A program made the position numbers and the translations under genes. Positions 36,717 to 49,306 of a DNA stretch of 64,000 nt are shown in pieces. Location: the NCBI RefSeq assembly GCF_020283565.1, contig NC_060059.1:31360838-31424837 (forward strand), written 5' to 3'. The stretch's first letter is position 1. Every line of letters starts with the position of its first letter. The DNA comes from Trifolium pratense. Taxonomy: Eukaryota; Streptophyta; Magnoliopsida; Fabales; Fabaceae. The notes below the pieces were generated by a model. The model was not told where the DNA came from, made no database searches, and was given only the letters and a program-made list of their open reading frames with translations.

Positions 36717-38140
36717 TGAGATTGTTAAGATTTAAGTGGTAAGAATAGTCTAACATGGTACATTGAAACAACTAACAATCAAATGGCCTTAAATAATTGT
36801 TGAGTATTCTTAGTTGAAACATTTTCACGGTCTTTGTTCACTAAAATTATATAAGGTCTTTCTTAACAGTGTCCCCGATACTCTTTAAGCATCTTAAATA
36901 GTAAATTTTAATGAAACTTTTATAAAAATATATGAAGTCAATGCATTAAAAATTAAAGTGTTTTAATTTTTGAATAAATAATTTTTTATAAATGAAATGT
37001 TTAAAAAGTGTCGGAGATATTCGTTAGCATTATCCAATTATCTAACGTTGACACTTGAAAATTGGAAAAGGCAACAAAAGAATCATACCAAATGAAGACA
37101 AAAGAGCAATTGTTAGCCGGCTATCTTGCAGTCAGCATCAGCAAAATCAATTCATAGTGTATGCTAATTTACAGCTAATTGGTATAACAGCAATGTCACC
37201 ATCCACCAAAGGGTTGGGATTACATGACTTTGACCCGGGAAAGTCACGGTGACTTTGGACATATGCTGTCCGTTTGATCAATCGAGTGTATAAAGGCCTG
37301 CCACGTGCCTCTTCCATCGCTGTCGTCTTGGTACCGGCGGCGTGCCTTCCACTGCATCTTCTCCGATAATTCGAAAGGTTTTAAACTTCTTTCTTTTCAA
37401 AAAATGTTAAGTGAATCATAGAAGAAAAACCAGGAGATGATGGAGAAACTTTCAACAATGAACCGTTTCTGATACAGTACGTGCACGTGTTTAATTTTTT
37501 TTTTTTAAGATTTTTTTAGTTACGAAAAAAATATATATATTTAGATTGTTACAGGATGTTTATGCTTATCTTTTTGTTTTATTTTTTTGAATTATCTTTT
37601 ACTAGTAAAAGGAAGGTTGAATTGCTCATAGGCCTTCATTGTGATGATGTGGCACCTCTAAAAAAACTCCATATTTTTATTGAAAATTTAGCAACTTCTC
37701 TTAATTATTATTAAAAATATCTAAAATAAAATTTATCCTCCACAAATTAAATTTCATGTCTAATGATTAATACATGAATAGAAAAAGAAACCCCCATAAT
37801 TCCAAAAGACTATATTTTGGCATATATAAAATGATAAATATGGATTAATAGAAAACGTAAATGACTAAATAATTAAGAGTAACCTAAATATCCATATACT
37901 TGCCCAAATAAAAAACTTAATTCGTATATATGGATCAATAAAACATTCATACGTAAAAAAACCAAGATAAATCATATTAATATATTATTACACATTGCAA
38001 GAGGTTAAATCAACAATCAAACAATTAGCTTATAAAAAAAAAAAAACAATCAAACGATTAATTACAAGGGATAAAAACAATTATGATTGACCCTTAGGTA
38101 TTCATATGATGCAACTATAACTGCAAAATTATTATTATTA
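36717..38140. other. 5' flank of the TNL gene and intergenic DNA
   Basis: The first few hundred bases should hold the TNL promoter; no element can be assigned securely. A less AT-rich patch at 37,200-37,390 has no recognisable frame. The repeat at 37,598-37,655 matches 26,330-26,387. Confidence 0.45.
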
Positions 38141-38760
38141 CTAGGAATAAACCCGTGCGTTGCACGGGTTCGATTAAAATATATAATTAAAATATTTTTA
38201 TAAATAAAAAAATAATGATTGTGATAACTATAATCACATATAGTTAAATAATATATATTATTTTAAAGTATGATTATGTTTAATATTAGTATATGAGTAA
38301 AAAAAAAGTTATTTAGAAATATTATATTTTTTATTAATTTATATTGTAGTTTGTTTATATTTTAATGTAATAGATCTCTTATAATATTTAATAAGTTTGA
38401 AAGGATATATCATTTTTTATTTTATTAGTGTAATCATATAAGATTTTAGTTTTCTTTATATGAGTTGCAATTTTATAGTCAAATGTCACTTTGTTTTTTA
38501 TTTTTGATGTATTCCTTATTTTATTATTTTCAATAAGAGTTGGAGGCATACCTAATTATACTTGTAGACAATATTGCTCATGAGAAATGTTAAAATAAGT
38601 TTTGATTATAGAATATGATTCATATATGGTGGCTTTGCCTATTTGTTCCATGTGATCTCATTTTTTGAAAATTATGTATCAAATAGTGTATTTGCTTACT
38701 ACGTTCTATGCAATTTAAGGTTCCAAATAGCTTATCTACTTACTCATCTCTCGTTCTCTT
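38141..38760 (-). mobile_element. Helitron-like element, 3' part (copy 2, inverted)
   Basis: Read on the minus strand it ends with the hairpin ACCCGTGCAACGCACGGGT and then CTAG at 38,144-38,141 before T. It is homologous to 29,780-30,356 in inverted orientation, so two copies of one family flank the TNL gene at about 2.7 kb downstream and 1.4 kb upstream. Confidence 0.72.
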
Positions 38761-39076
38761 GGAGTTTATTCTCACTTATTCACTTGGTGAAATTTTATTC
38801 CAACTTTATTAGTCCCAATTTTTTAGTCTATTGTTTGGTTCACATTTATTTTTGATGAAAAATAAGTTACACTTTGACCATGGTTAACTTCTTTTTTCCT
38901 TTTCTTTTTAATTAAATGAAGTGGTAAATATTATCTAAAATTTGAGTTTTAATTTGAATAAAAAATTAATGTCAAGCGATGCTCCGAACACCAGTTAAAT
39001 ATATTAAAAAATAAAAATAAAAAACAACATTAATATTGAGAAGATGATTTTCTTATTAATATATTTAACTAATGTG

Positions 39077-39230
39077 AATAAATAAATTCTCCCCGTGAGT
39101 TTAGCTCAGTTGGTAGGGACATCGCACTATATGTGCAGGAGGCCGGGTTTGAACCCGGGACACTCCACTTATATTCACCTTTAAGGTGGATTTTCTAGTC
39201 ACTAGGCTACTTGACCTAAATAAATAAATT
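39077..39230 (+). mobile_element. tRNA-derived SINE, copy 2
   Basis: The body is about 39,091-39,217. Box A is TTAGCTCAGTTGGTAGGGAC and box B is GGTTTGAACCC. The tail CACTAGGCTACTTGAC matches the 7.2-kb copy. An exact 12-bp target duplication, AATAAATAAATT, lies at 39,077-39,088 and 39,219-39,230. Box A and B are better preserved than in copy 1, suggesting a younger insertion. Confidence 0.88.
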
Positions 39231-39302
39231 TGTCCGCAAAATTGTTAAGTATTGATAAGAAAAGTCTCTTATTTAGTTATTGAGTGAACTGATAGATATA
39301 TA

Positions 39303-39448
39303 CTCCCTCCGGTCCTAAATATAAGAGAAAATCTATTTTTTAGATACATTACGAATTCAATGTATCTAGCCTATAATATAGATCAAATACATTATATTCT
39401 CAATGAATTAAAAAATAGATCTTCTCTTGTATTTACGATCGGAGGAAG
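39303..39448. mobile_element. Stowaway-like MITE, 146 bp
   Basis: The left end CTCCCTCCGGTCCTAAATAT is mirrored by a right end finishing TTTACGATCGGAGGAAG. TA lies on both sides. The inner arms pair (AAATCTATTTTTTAG with AAAAAATAGAT). Confidence 0.85.
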
Positions 39449-39450
39449 TA

Positions 39451-40195
39451 CATGAAATTGTTAAGTACCGTTTTAGATTAGGTTTATGCTCAATCAATCA
39501 ACGGATCAGAACACCTCAAGTCACTAGCTTTTGGACGACCATAGAATGAACACACTCTAAAACACACTCCAACAAGGCTACCAATCCTATCAGGACCGTT
39601 AGATCTGGATCTCATCACAATATGTCTAAAGCTGTACACAGAGGAAGTTTTCCAAGATAAGGTTTTGAGTCCTATAATCCTAATCCTTTTACTACAAAAG
39701 TTAGCTTATAGACCAGGCTCATAGACAATTTTTTAACCATAAAACATCAAATCACGACACTTAATAGTCAACTATCTACAACATTCCATCACCCTCTTTT
39801 TGAAGATGGTGATCACTGATCAATGTCCACTATCTACAACATTCCATCACCCTCTCAAGCTACATATCTTAGGTTTAGAATAGGTCAAATTCTCTGCGGT
39901 GAAATATTCACTAAATATAGTTCAATGCAAGTTTCTGTCATTCAATTTTTTTTTACCGTCATATGAACAATGTAATACAAAAATAAATTAGGTGGCCGAG
40001 AATCGCTATACAACTATAGAAAAAAAAAAAATCATAGTAGAAGATTTGCTCTTAGTTTAGAAGAATAAAATGTCAAAAAATTTAAAACCACTAGGTTTGA
40101 TCTAGTAGTGAAGGGTTTGAGTAGTATGCATAAAGTTCTTGGTTCGATCCTTTGTAAAATTTAAGGGGTTACTCTTTGAGGATAGGGTTTGTGTG
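39451..40195. other. Intergenic
   Basis: A short direct duplication with CACTATCTACAACATTCCAT (about 39,770 and 39,829) is the only structure noted. Confidence 0.45.
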
Positions 40196-40559
40196 TAAAA
40201 TTGAAGGCAAGTTTTTTATATAAACAAAACTGAAGGCATTTTGGTGTTTAATTGGGGAGAGTGGCTATGGTTTCACACGTATGCTACTTTGATCCAGGAC
40301 ATCAAAGATCTTCTCAATCAAAATTGGCAAGTTGACATCATTCACACCCTCCGAGAAGGGAATAGTTGTGATGAATTTCTTGTTAAACTTGGCCTGGCCC
40401 TCCTCAAGCATTGCAAGATTGATCCACCCTTCCCATTTGTCCGGCTTCATGGAGCTCCTCTATGCAGACTCCACTGGAACTTGGTTTTGTAGAGCGTAGT
40501 TTTTACTTTTCGTTTTAGTCTTTCTCTTTAGCTTTGTAACCAAAAAAATATAAAATTGA
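40196..40559 (+). mobile_element. 5'-truncated LINE insertion (RNase H-like C-terminus)
   Basis: An open stretch to 40,492 encodes DIKDLLNQNWQVDIIHTLRE followed by GNSCDEFLVKLG, the C-terminal RNase H-like signature of plant LINE polyproteins. It is followed by a short 3' region ending CCAAAAAAAT. The exact 9-bp repeat TAAAATTGA at 40,196-40,204 and 40,551-40,559 is a likely target duplication. Only the last ~80 codons are present, so it is a dead-on-arrival copy. Confidence 0.8.
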
Positions 40560-40733
40560 GAGAGTCGGATATATTGAAATTTTGAAGAAAAAAGGCTTAT
40601 TAAAAAAAATCTGCAGTTCGCTACAATATCTTTTTCTTATTTAAAATACAGTCCGCAACATAGCACAGTTACACAAGAATATCCAGGAAATCATATGATT
40701 GGATCACTCATCACTGGTATCTGAATATGCTAC

Positions 40734-43700
40734 TCATTTGCAATACTTGTTGAACCAGGCAGCAATGCTAAGGAAGCTTTCAAAATCGGATTGTGGCCTG
40801 CACATAAGTTAAACCAAACAATTTCATCAATTACAATTCTATTGTAACCTAACTGCAATTTTTATGAAAGATTTGTGTACCTTTCAATTCCATGAACATC
40901 ATTTGGAAATAGGATGACTTTAACCGGTACTCGTTTCTCCTTTAAAGCCCGAGCATACTACAGATTTGAACAATATGGTTTTCTACATCACATGGTTCTT
41001 TAGTTTAAAAGGTAATGCAGCTCTTAAATTGAGAATTAAAATCTTACTTGCAGTCCAGTTGAAATTGGGACGCGAAGATCTTGGGCACCTAATAGAAAAA
41101 CCGTTGGTGTTTTTACCTGCAAACATGAAAATATAAATTTGTAATGCCAGGATTTTACAAGTATAAAATATTATAAATAGTCTTATAAAATAGGAGAATG
41201 GATCCTCTCAATTTTCCTCAATTTTCACATTTCAACCATCAATCACCTTTTCTCCATTTCTTTTAAATTTAAATATTATCTTATATTTATTATCCAAGGG
41301 TCTATTATCCACATTATTTCCTCTCTCATAAAATAGAGTAGGATTTGAAATGGTGGATGCATTGAAATTGAGACCAGTTGTCTGCACACTTTGCACGGTA
41401 TACCTTTTGTCAAGCAATCAGAAGGAATGACATTAAAAACTCGATAAACTGGAATGAGAGGAAAAAAGTATGAAATAAAATAAAATTCTAAGCAAGTACT
41501 GAAAATGCAGTTTGCTTAAAATATTATGCCCGCTATCCCTTGATGTCATAATTTCATGCTTGTAGTTATTATTGATACAAGTATTTGTGCAATTGTAATT
41601 ACTAGATGTTGAGAGTGTGCTTAAAATACTGAGCAATATTAAAGCAATTCAATATTTCAAAAGCTTATTTTGATGTAAAGTCTTTACCTTTGCAATGTGG
41701 GCAATAGGAGACTTGCTATAAAATAGAGTTAGATCCTCTGCTGAAGGTGCTTCAGTAATCTTATCTCTTCCTTTGATTCCATAGCTCTCAACATAGCACC
41801 AATCAGGGATATCAGTTGTACCAACCATCAACGCAAGGTTACAAACAGGATTTCTAGCAGCTGCTGCAACAAACTTCTCTGGTGCCTACAGCAATCAGAA
41901 AGAAAAGATAAAACTGCGAACAATGTTAAAATAAAACTTCTGATAAAATTGTGAAAGCCAAACTTTAAAAGTGAGTATTTATCATGCAAATCAGCCTCAG
42001 GTTAATTGCTAATAAATAAACATCTTTTGTGAGGTTTGTATATAGAATTCATACTCCATTTCTTTTTTCTGTTATCTAATTACTTAGAGGAATCTGGTGC
42101 TATAAGGCTTCCACAGATCCGCTACTACAGTGGGATCCAGGCAAGGTTAGATCCACTGTGGGCCCCATTTAAGCAGCTTTACATTATATTTTTGAGAGCC
42201 TGATTCCACAACTCAATTGTGTGATCTCCTAGTTACATGGAAGCAAATCTAATTGTCGTGTCAAGGCTCGCCTTCATAGTATCTAACTTCTCCAACTTTT
42301 TACTACCACTGATAAATTACACCATAAGCAACTTAAATTTGAAGTTGCATCAAATGATCCACTACTGTTAATGAAGTCTAGTTGATGCAATAGTTCAGCA
42401 AAATTGGAAGGCATATGTATGCCCAGTTTCTTGAAGATGATAATATAATTCAGGAATCAGGACATCAATAAAATTTCGGAATAAAACCCCATTTTCAGGT
42501 GCATCAGTGATATAATAATAAGTTTTACTATTGTATTGTTGATGCTGTTTTAATATAATTAATCAACTAATAAAAATAATGACTGCCACTAAAAACCAAT
42601 TTCGTCACTATCCAATTTATAGCATTACATACAAAAGCCCTATATATCTTGACAATAAATCCAAGGCTCGAATCTCACAAAAAATTAGGGATTAGACTTG
42701 CAAAAATGACTAGATAAAAGAATTCTATACAAAAATATATGCATCATATTTCAAAAAATCGTAGTGTGTGAATTTATTGCACCTGGCCAATCAAGTGGGT
42801 TGTCAAAAAGCCACCATGTGAACCACCAAGCACCGCAATTTTTGATGGACTTGCAAGTCCCAAGTCTATGACATGATCAATAGCTGTGAGTACATCATTG
42901 ACATCCTGCATATGACAAACTAAGTTCAAAATTCATCCTCATAAAAAAAAGGCCATAATAGAATTTATTTTTTTAACTTGGTTAGAAAGAGTCGATTAAA
43001 AAAAAATAAAAAAAATAAACTTGGTTAGAAAGAGCACTGTAGATAGATAACACATCAACATGAAAATTTAGAAATCAGATATAAAAGCAACTAAGTACCT
43101 GAGATCCAACATTCCCCGGAAGAGATTGTAAGGCCTCCTCACCAAATCCCAATGAACCTCTGAGAAATATTGTCAAGTAACGAACTTGTATAAGCACTAG
43201 TCCTAGACATTTGTTCAATCTAGTCATATTATTACTCAGATTACCCTCTTTTACTACCACAATGCTATAATGTTAATATTTATAAACCATATTATTAAAG
43301 AAATATGAAGCTAAAATGGTGAATGATCCAGTGGAAAGAAAAACAAATGTTGAATATATAACAGCTTCAAGAAGAAAGGGGATATTGATCATTGATCAAA
43401 TACTAAGTAAAATTGAACAGGAATATAATCCAACACATGAAACTAATAATGAATTTCAATTCTCAGATACTAAGGGGCATATTATTTACCTGTAGTTGAC
43501 AATCAACAAGCTATATCCAAGTGAAGAAAGAAAAGCATGTGACTTTGAAAAGCTTGACAACGAGACAGAGTGTGGTCCCCCATGAAGGATCACAATTAGT
43601 GGATCACATGTGTCACTTTTCTTAGTTTTTGATGACACAAATATAGCTTCATAGGGTTTACTAGAACCTGAAATTGACATAAAAATGGAAATAAAAATCA

Positions 43701-46700
43701 TATTTTCAGGAAAAATTTGAGTATAACTCAACTCAGCTGCCAATTTTATAGTATTAGGCACAATCAAGATCATCCAACTTCAATAATGATTTTGTTTACG
43801 TTTAATCCTTGCAAGTGTAGTCATACTTAAGAATGTTATATAAACAAAAAAAAAATATTATCAAACACAAGTTTACCACTCTTCATTTTTTATTGTTTCC
43901 TACCTAGGGTTTCATTTTTCTAAATTTCCATTTCATCATCTTTATACAGGTGATCCTTTTATTTAGTAGAGCTTAGCTTATATCTATCATCTTTATGCAA
44001 CAGCACATTTACATTTCCTTTCATCTGCTCTTGATGAAGGGCAGTACGAACTACGAAGGGACAGCAGAATGAATAAATATCTTATTTTCATACGACACAA
44101 CTGTAGACAACCAAGAAACATTAATTTGTGTGGTTAATTGTTTCTGCTGCAGAACAATAACAGATACCAAGCCCCAAATAATGGCATAGGCTGTTTACTC
44201 TCACAATTTGTGGTAATCAGGAAATAAAAGTTACATTGAGATAAACCTGTGCATTTAATCTATCCTTAAAACCTAAAGTAAACCATATACCTTTAGTTGA
44301 GTTCTCAGAAGCATCCTTGACTGAGATCTTCAATACACTAAACGTAAGAGAGGACAACAAAGAACTTACCTGCAGAAAATTCCAATGATGCACTTTTAGC
44401 ATACAACATTGTTTTATTTGCAAAAATAATACACACAAATAATGCCAAGGAAGATTAACCAAAACCTTGTCAGAGCATTTATATATGGGATTTGATACAT
44501 CTGACCAACTCCATTCATTATTACCAGCTTCCTTCTCAACAAAGGTTCCATACTTGACTTGAGGAATATCTACTGGACTGCTAGAAACTGCATGTAGTTA
44601 AACAATTTAGAATGAAGTAACACATATCACACACACTACAATACTACAGATCAAAGATAAAATGAGCATCTAATGTTACCATCAAAATACTAATTCCGTG
44701 CATTTCAATTTTGTGATAAAATGAGATAAATAATGAAGTAGTCAATTTTGTGATATAAATTGTTTTGTTTATAATTGACAAAAGTTTTGTAAAAATTGAA
44801 CAGAAAATTAAAAAAATTGTTTCGCTGCAAAATTTGAAAACGACGATTTTTAAAAATCATTTCACTGCAAAAATCGTTTTTGTAAAAAATTAAATACGAC
44901 GACTTTCAAAATCTTCATATTCGGTGCATTTTGGGAATACATTAAATCTTCTGTTCAATTTTTACAAAAAAATTATCAATTACTACACATAAATAAAATG
45001 ATTTGTATCACAAATTGACCATTACAATATTTTTAAATCAATGAAATGCGTGTCCCGTGCAGATGCACGGGTAAGTTACTAGTTTAGAAATGAAGTAACA
45101 CATACACACACACACTCCAATACTACAAATCAAAGATAATATGAGTATGCAATTACCGGCAAAAATATTGTTCCCGTGCAATGTAAGGAGACTCCATGAG
45201 AAATTTGAGCCATCAGGAGTGATCCGTTTTATTTGTCCGCTATATTTGATGAAAATGTGCAGAGTTTGGTCAGGATGATTTGTCTAATGGTCAATAAAAA
45301 GCATTTCTAATGTTATAGTTACCTCAACACATTGACCGAAAGTAAAACTTGACTGCTGTGCCAGACAGAGGGTATAACCAAAGTGTGGCCATCGGAAAGC
45401 CATGGATCGTTAAGGATACTTGAAAAGTAAAGCCCAGGAAAGCCATCATCCTCAGCACACAGCACAACTGGTATCTTATAAAAGTAATACAAAAAAGTCT
45501 CAATAAAGCTCATGTAGCGAACACTTGCCGTGTAGCGAACAAAAAGAAAATGAATATTACAATGCTCATTTTATAACTTATTTCGAAAATATACCATAAA
45601 GCTCCAAGTCAATTGTTTGGATTAGACTTGAAGTGGTTGTAAAAAAAAGCTTACCACATCATGAACTTTTGCAGATTGATCAAACTTCACATCCTTAGGC
45701 CAGTCAATTCTATGAAGTGAATTTGTAGCAGAATGGGCTCCAGAATCAACTGAACTTCTTGCTGATAAAAATACAAGAAACTTTCCATCTGGGCTGGTAG
45801 AAATTTCATGTATTAGAATCAAAATTGTAGAAAGCACATTCCCACACTTATTACTAGGTAACTCATTGAACCAGATCATCATAAGATGAAAACTGATAGC
45901 ATATATAGCATTTAGATAAGTCTGCGATGCTTTCAGGGAATATAAGTACCAAATATTATTTTTTATGTTCATCAAAATATTTGAAGAATAGTCATTGAAT
46001 TTGTTTAAAAAATATATACAAAACAAATAAATGAATTGTTAAAATGAAAATAATTTTTTCTGAAGCTCCTCATTCTACTTTAGCCACTGTCGACATTGCC
46101 CTCGAGAATGAATGCATGGTACTGCTCTTTGAAATTTAAACCCTAACCTTCATCATTAGCCAACTTCCCTACCGTCTTGTCATCAGCCAATACATTACAT
46201 GCATACCAAAACTATGCCACTATAAGACGCAAAAATTGTCCAGAATCTGACATGCATTGGGAAAGTGAGTACCAGCTTACCTGAACCGTGGAAGGAAAGC
46301 ACTACTTATGGTTTGAGTTAGGTTAAGCGCCTGAGCATCTTCCCCTGAGCTGCATCATCACATCTTTATATTTAGGCTCAGCATACTCAAACTTAATAAA
46401 ACAAAATCGCTTTCAAAAGATATAAAATTGAAGTGACTTACTGGATCTCGTTTTCATTAGTTTTTGACTCGGGTGGTGCTTTAACAACATATAATGCACA
46501 AGGCCTGTTATAGCAATACTTAATACCAAGTTTTCTTGTCTCAAATGACCATCCAACAAAGACTAAGTATTGTGCAGAGCCTTCATTTGATGGAGCCCAC
46601 ACAACTTGGCCAACACTCAAAGATTTGTCAATTCCTTTGACGGCTTGAACCTCTCCACTGTAAAACCACTATCGTAATTAGGATTTTTGTCAATAAATAT

Positions 46701-48708
46701 AACCTTTACTACTTATGGAATACAAACTATACAAAACCTAGTGATGTTTATAACAAAAAGTGCAGGCTGCCTCTTTCCCGCATATGTTTCGCCCCAGTCT
46801 TCCTCCCAATCTCCTTGACCTTTCCAGCTGCTGGAATCCTTGTCATCGGAACCACTTTTTTTGTAGCCCTGATCATTGAATGTAGGCTTTGCAGGGGAAG
46901 GCTCTTCAGCAACATATGCTATAAGAGTTTCATCCGAGTTCCAAGAGATTCCCTCAAACCTAAAATATCACAAGACAAGACACCCAAACATTAGCTGATT
47001 GACATGCAGATGCAAAAAAGAAACAACAGCTAGAAAGCATGAAAACAACACGAGACACTTGAGCCAGAATAAGGACATGAGAACCCAGCCAAGTTTTTTA
47101 AATTATAAGACATGACTGTAATACAGCTAATAAAAAAAAATAATAATAATAATAATAATACAAAACTTCACAGTCACACGATCTAGAATGTCAAATCAAG
47201 AGAGAGTGATCCACATTCTGATTTTAGTGAACCAAGTTTAAAATACAGTGTCCGATCATAGTATAATTGTTCATACCGACAAATGTGTGATTGCGTTAAT
47301 GCAGGGAATCCAAATTCAAAATATAGCATGCATCATTGTAAATATAATAAAAATACTATTATGTATCAAATTATCATGACATGCACATTTGCATTGATAT
47401 AAAAGTTTAAAATAAAACAGATGTTAAAATGAATTGTAAAATAAAATTTGAAGTGTTCCTGATGTGTACAAATGGAAATGTGACATATTTATAACTATTA
47501 TTCTGAAGTGTAAGTGCATTTGTGCATGGTTACAAAGTTGAGATCCAAATCATGATTCAGTTCAGAGTACTATTCTCAGAATCGTGAATTGAATCTTAAT
47601 ATACAAAAGCAATAAAAATGTCATTTTTAAGTAAAAACAAGTGACATAGCTAAACTCCTGTCCACAAAAAAGTGACATAGCTAAACTATGACCTTATATA
47701 TTAAATGACAAAAGAAAAGCAGCTAACTATACAAAGTTGACAAGTTGCTAGCTACACAAGTAGAGTAGTGATTCATTAGAATGAGTCGGGATTCATCATA
47801 ATGAATCAGAATTCAAGATGGGATTCATATCCAAAATAGGTGCACACCAAAGGTTCGTATCAATTGAGTTCAGTTTTCAATTGAATAAGGATAAGGATAT
47901 GAATCCGTATGATATGTGTTCCGTGAACTATGAAACACAAACACTCTTCGAATTAAGCATGTCAAGGTGTCGTACATGTGTCGGACACACCGCATATGAT
48001 TACATTAAATTATGTTATTCTGTAAAAGTAAAATTATTATCAATGACAATGTGTCAGGCGTCAGTGTGAGAGTGTCCAATGTCTGGTGTCTATGTTCATG
48101 CTTCATATTCCGGGAACAACAATGACAAGTAAAGTTATGATGATGATGATGATTTACCATCCATCAGTATACACAGAACCATGTTTGGACTGAGGTACAT
48201 GAAACTCTTTTTCAAGACAAGAATCACTCCAAATTTCAAACCTACAAGCACCATCACTCTCCGAATTTCGAACAATCAAAAGCTTCAAACCAGAAGGTGA
48301 TGGAACCATAACCGAAACTCCAGACACCTCAACTGGAAACGGAGCCCACTGTAACTTAACGGAACTGTCATCACTCCGTTTAGTAACCGTAGACGATAAA
48401 ATAAACTTCCGTTTCTTGTTCGCTAGAAGATTCGGTTGACTCACAGAAAACATCATTCCCTGTGAAGAAGAATCTATAACCGCAAAAAAAAAAAACTTCA
48501 ATCGAAAATCGCAAATCGAAAATCGAAATTGAAATTTGAAAGTTGAATTGGATTTACCTTTGTTTGAATTGAAAATCCATGCCTTATCGATTGAAGAGAT
48601 TGTGGAGAATTGTTGAAGTAAATTAGAGTGAAGTGAGTATTGTTGTTCTGATTCTTCGTCTAATCCTGATGGAAAATCTTTTTGTGAAGAATTTTTTGGA
48701 TTATCCAT
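40734..48708 (-). CDS. AARE: Acylamino-acid-releasing enzyme (acylaminoacyl-peptidase, S9C), copy 1, complete
   Basis: It removes N-acylated residues from blocked peptides. Seventeen coding exons: 48708-48558, 48473-48158, 46959-46738, 46657-46442, 46349-46281, 45793-45655, 45474-45323, 45239-45157, 44587-44466, 44369-44291, 43667-43490, 43159-43099, 42905-42783, 41885-41688, 41116-41048, 40957-40881, 40797-40734. All have GT..AG borders and the sum is 772 aa, close to the roughly 760-aa plant family length. Residues 1 to about 510 form the beta-propeller (QPNLLANKKRKFIL, WEEDWGETYAGKRQPALFV). The alpha/beta-hydrolase domain has HGGPH (545-549), nucleophile S625 in GGSHGG, D716 in GAQDLRVP and H748 in NDVHG. 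Catalytic spacing is normal. A tandem copy lies 11 kb upstream. An extra 5' exon may add a transit peptide (next entry). Intron 8 carries a Helitron-like end. Confidence 0.95.
44608..45160. repeat. Direct duplication inside AARE intron 8 flanking a Helitron-like end
   Basis: The segment around exon 8's donor (45,081-45,160, with TTTAGAAATGAAGTAACACA and CAATACTACAAATCAAAGAT) recurs, diverged, at 44,608-44,700. Between them a plus-strand Helitron-like terminus, CCCGTGCAGATGCACGGG then CTAG before T, ends at 45,082. The first copy even resembles part of exon 8, so it is a decayed partial exon duplication. Confidence 0.6.
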
Positions 48709-48720
48709 TGCTGAAAATTT

Positions 48721-49023
48721 TCTGGTTAAGATTAAAGTTGAGTTAGATTAAATTGAGATTAAGTTAAATAAAATAGTGTAATTATGAAATGAGAAAAGTG
48801 AGTAGAAAAGTTACGTTGTTGCGGTGTTTCGGGTTGAAGTGGAAGGTGATGAAGATGAGAAATAATGAAAAGGAGAATAATGAGATAGTGAAATAGAAAA
48901 TGGTTTTTGAGGGAAACGGGTTGACGCTTGAGATAATGCAAAGGTTGACGCTAGAGATAATGCAAAGGGTGACGCTGATAGAATACTACACCCCATTAAC
49001 AATTGAAGCAACAGGTGTACCAT
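48721..49023 (-). CDS. Candidate 5' exon of AARE copy 1 encoding an organelle transit peptide
   Basis: An open frame from ATG 49,023 (or the internal ATG at 48,996) reads ILSASPFALSLASTFALSQA and continues Ser/Thr/Pro-rich with almost no acidic residues, like a chloroplast or mitochondrial presequence. A GTAACT donor follows 48,815. Splicing to the CAG acceptor at 48,722 adds 13 nt and runs in frame into the AARE start (reading T-K-F-S-A-M-D-N-P). This would add 65-74 residues to the 772-aa protein. Plant AAREs have been reported in both cytosol and chloroplast, so dual targeting is plausible. The exon is predicted from frame and splice sites only. Confidence 0.55.
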
Positions 49024-49055
49024 GCCATCATGGGACTTTCATATCATAGTAGTAC

Positions 49056-49306
49056 TACTTCCATTTTTTTTAATTGTGGTTTTAGATTCACGTCAATCGA
49101 TATCTTATCACTGATATATTTAATTATTTATTATAAAAAATTATAAAAATATTTTATGTTTGAAAATATTTATCGAGACGAATTAAACAACATCTTATAT
49201 GCTGATATTTATTTTTATATATTAATAAAAAATTACAATCAAAGTAGATTATATGAATAGTGTTACACGATTCTCAAACGACAATTAAAAAGGAACGAAT
49301 GAACTC
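49056..49306 (-). mobile_element. MITE, family shared with 50.72 kb, copy 1
   Basis: Read on the minus strand it starts near CATTCGTTCCTTTTTAATTG and continues CGTTTGAGAATCGTG, matching the 50,724 element in opposite orientation. The ends are Stowaway-like but eroded. Confidence 0.65.

Noticed and set aside
39091..39170. Possible tRNA gene
   Set aside because: Same SINE family, with a 12-bp TSD.
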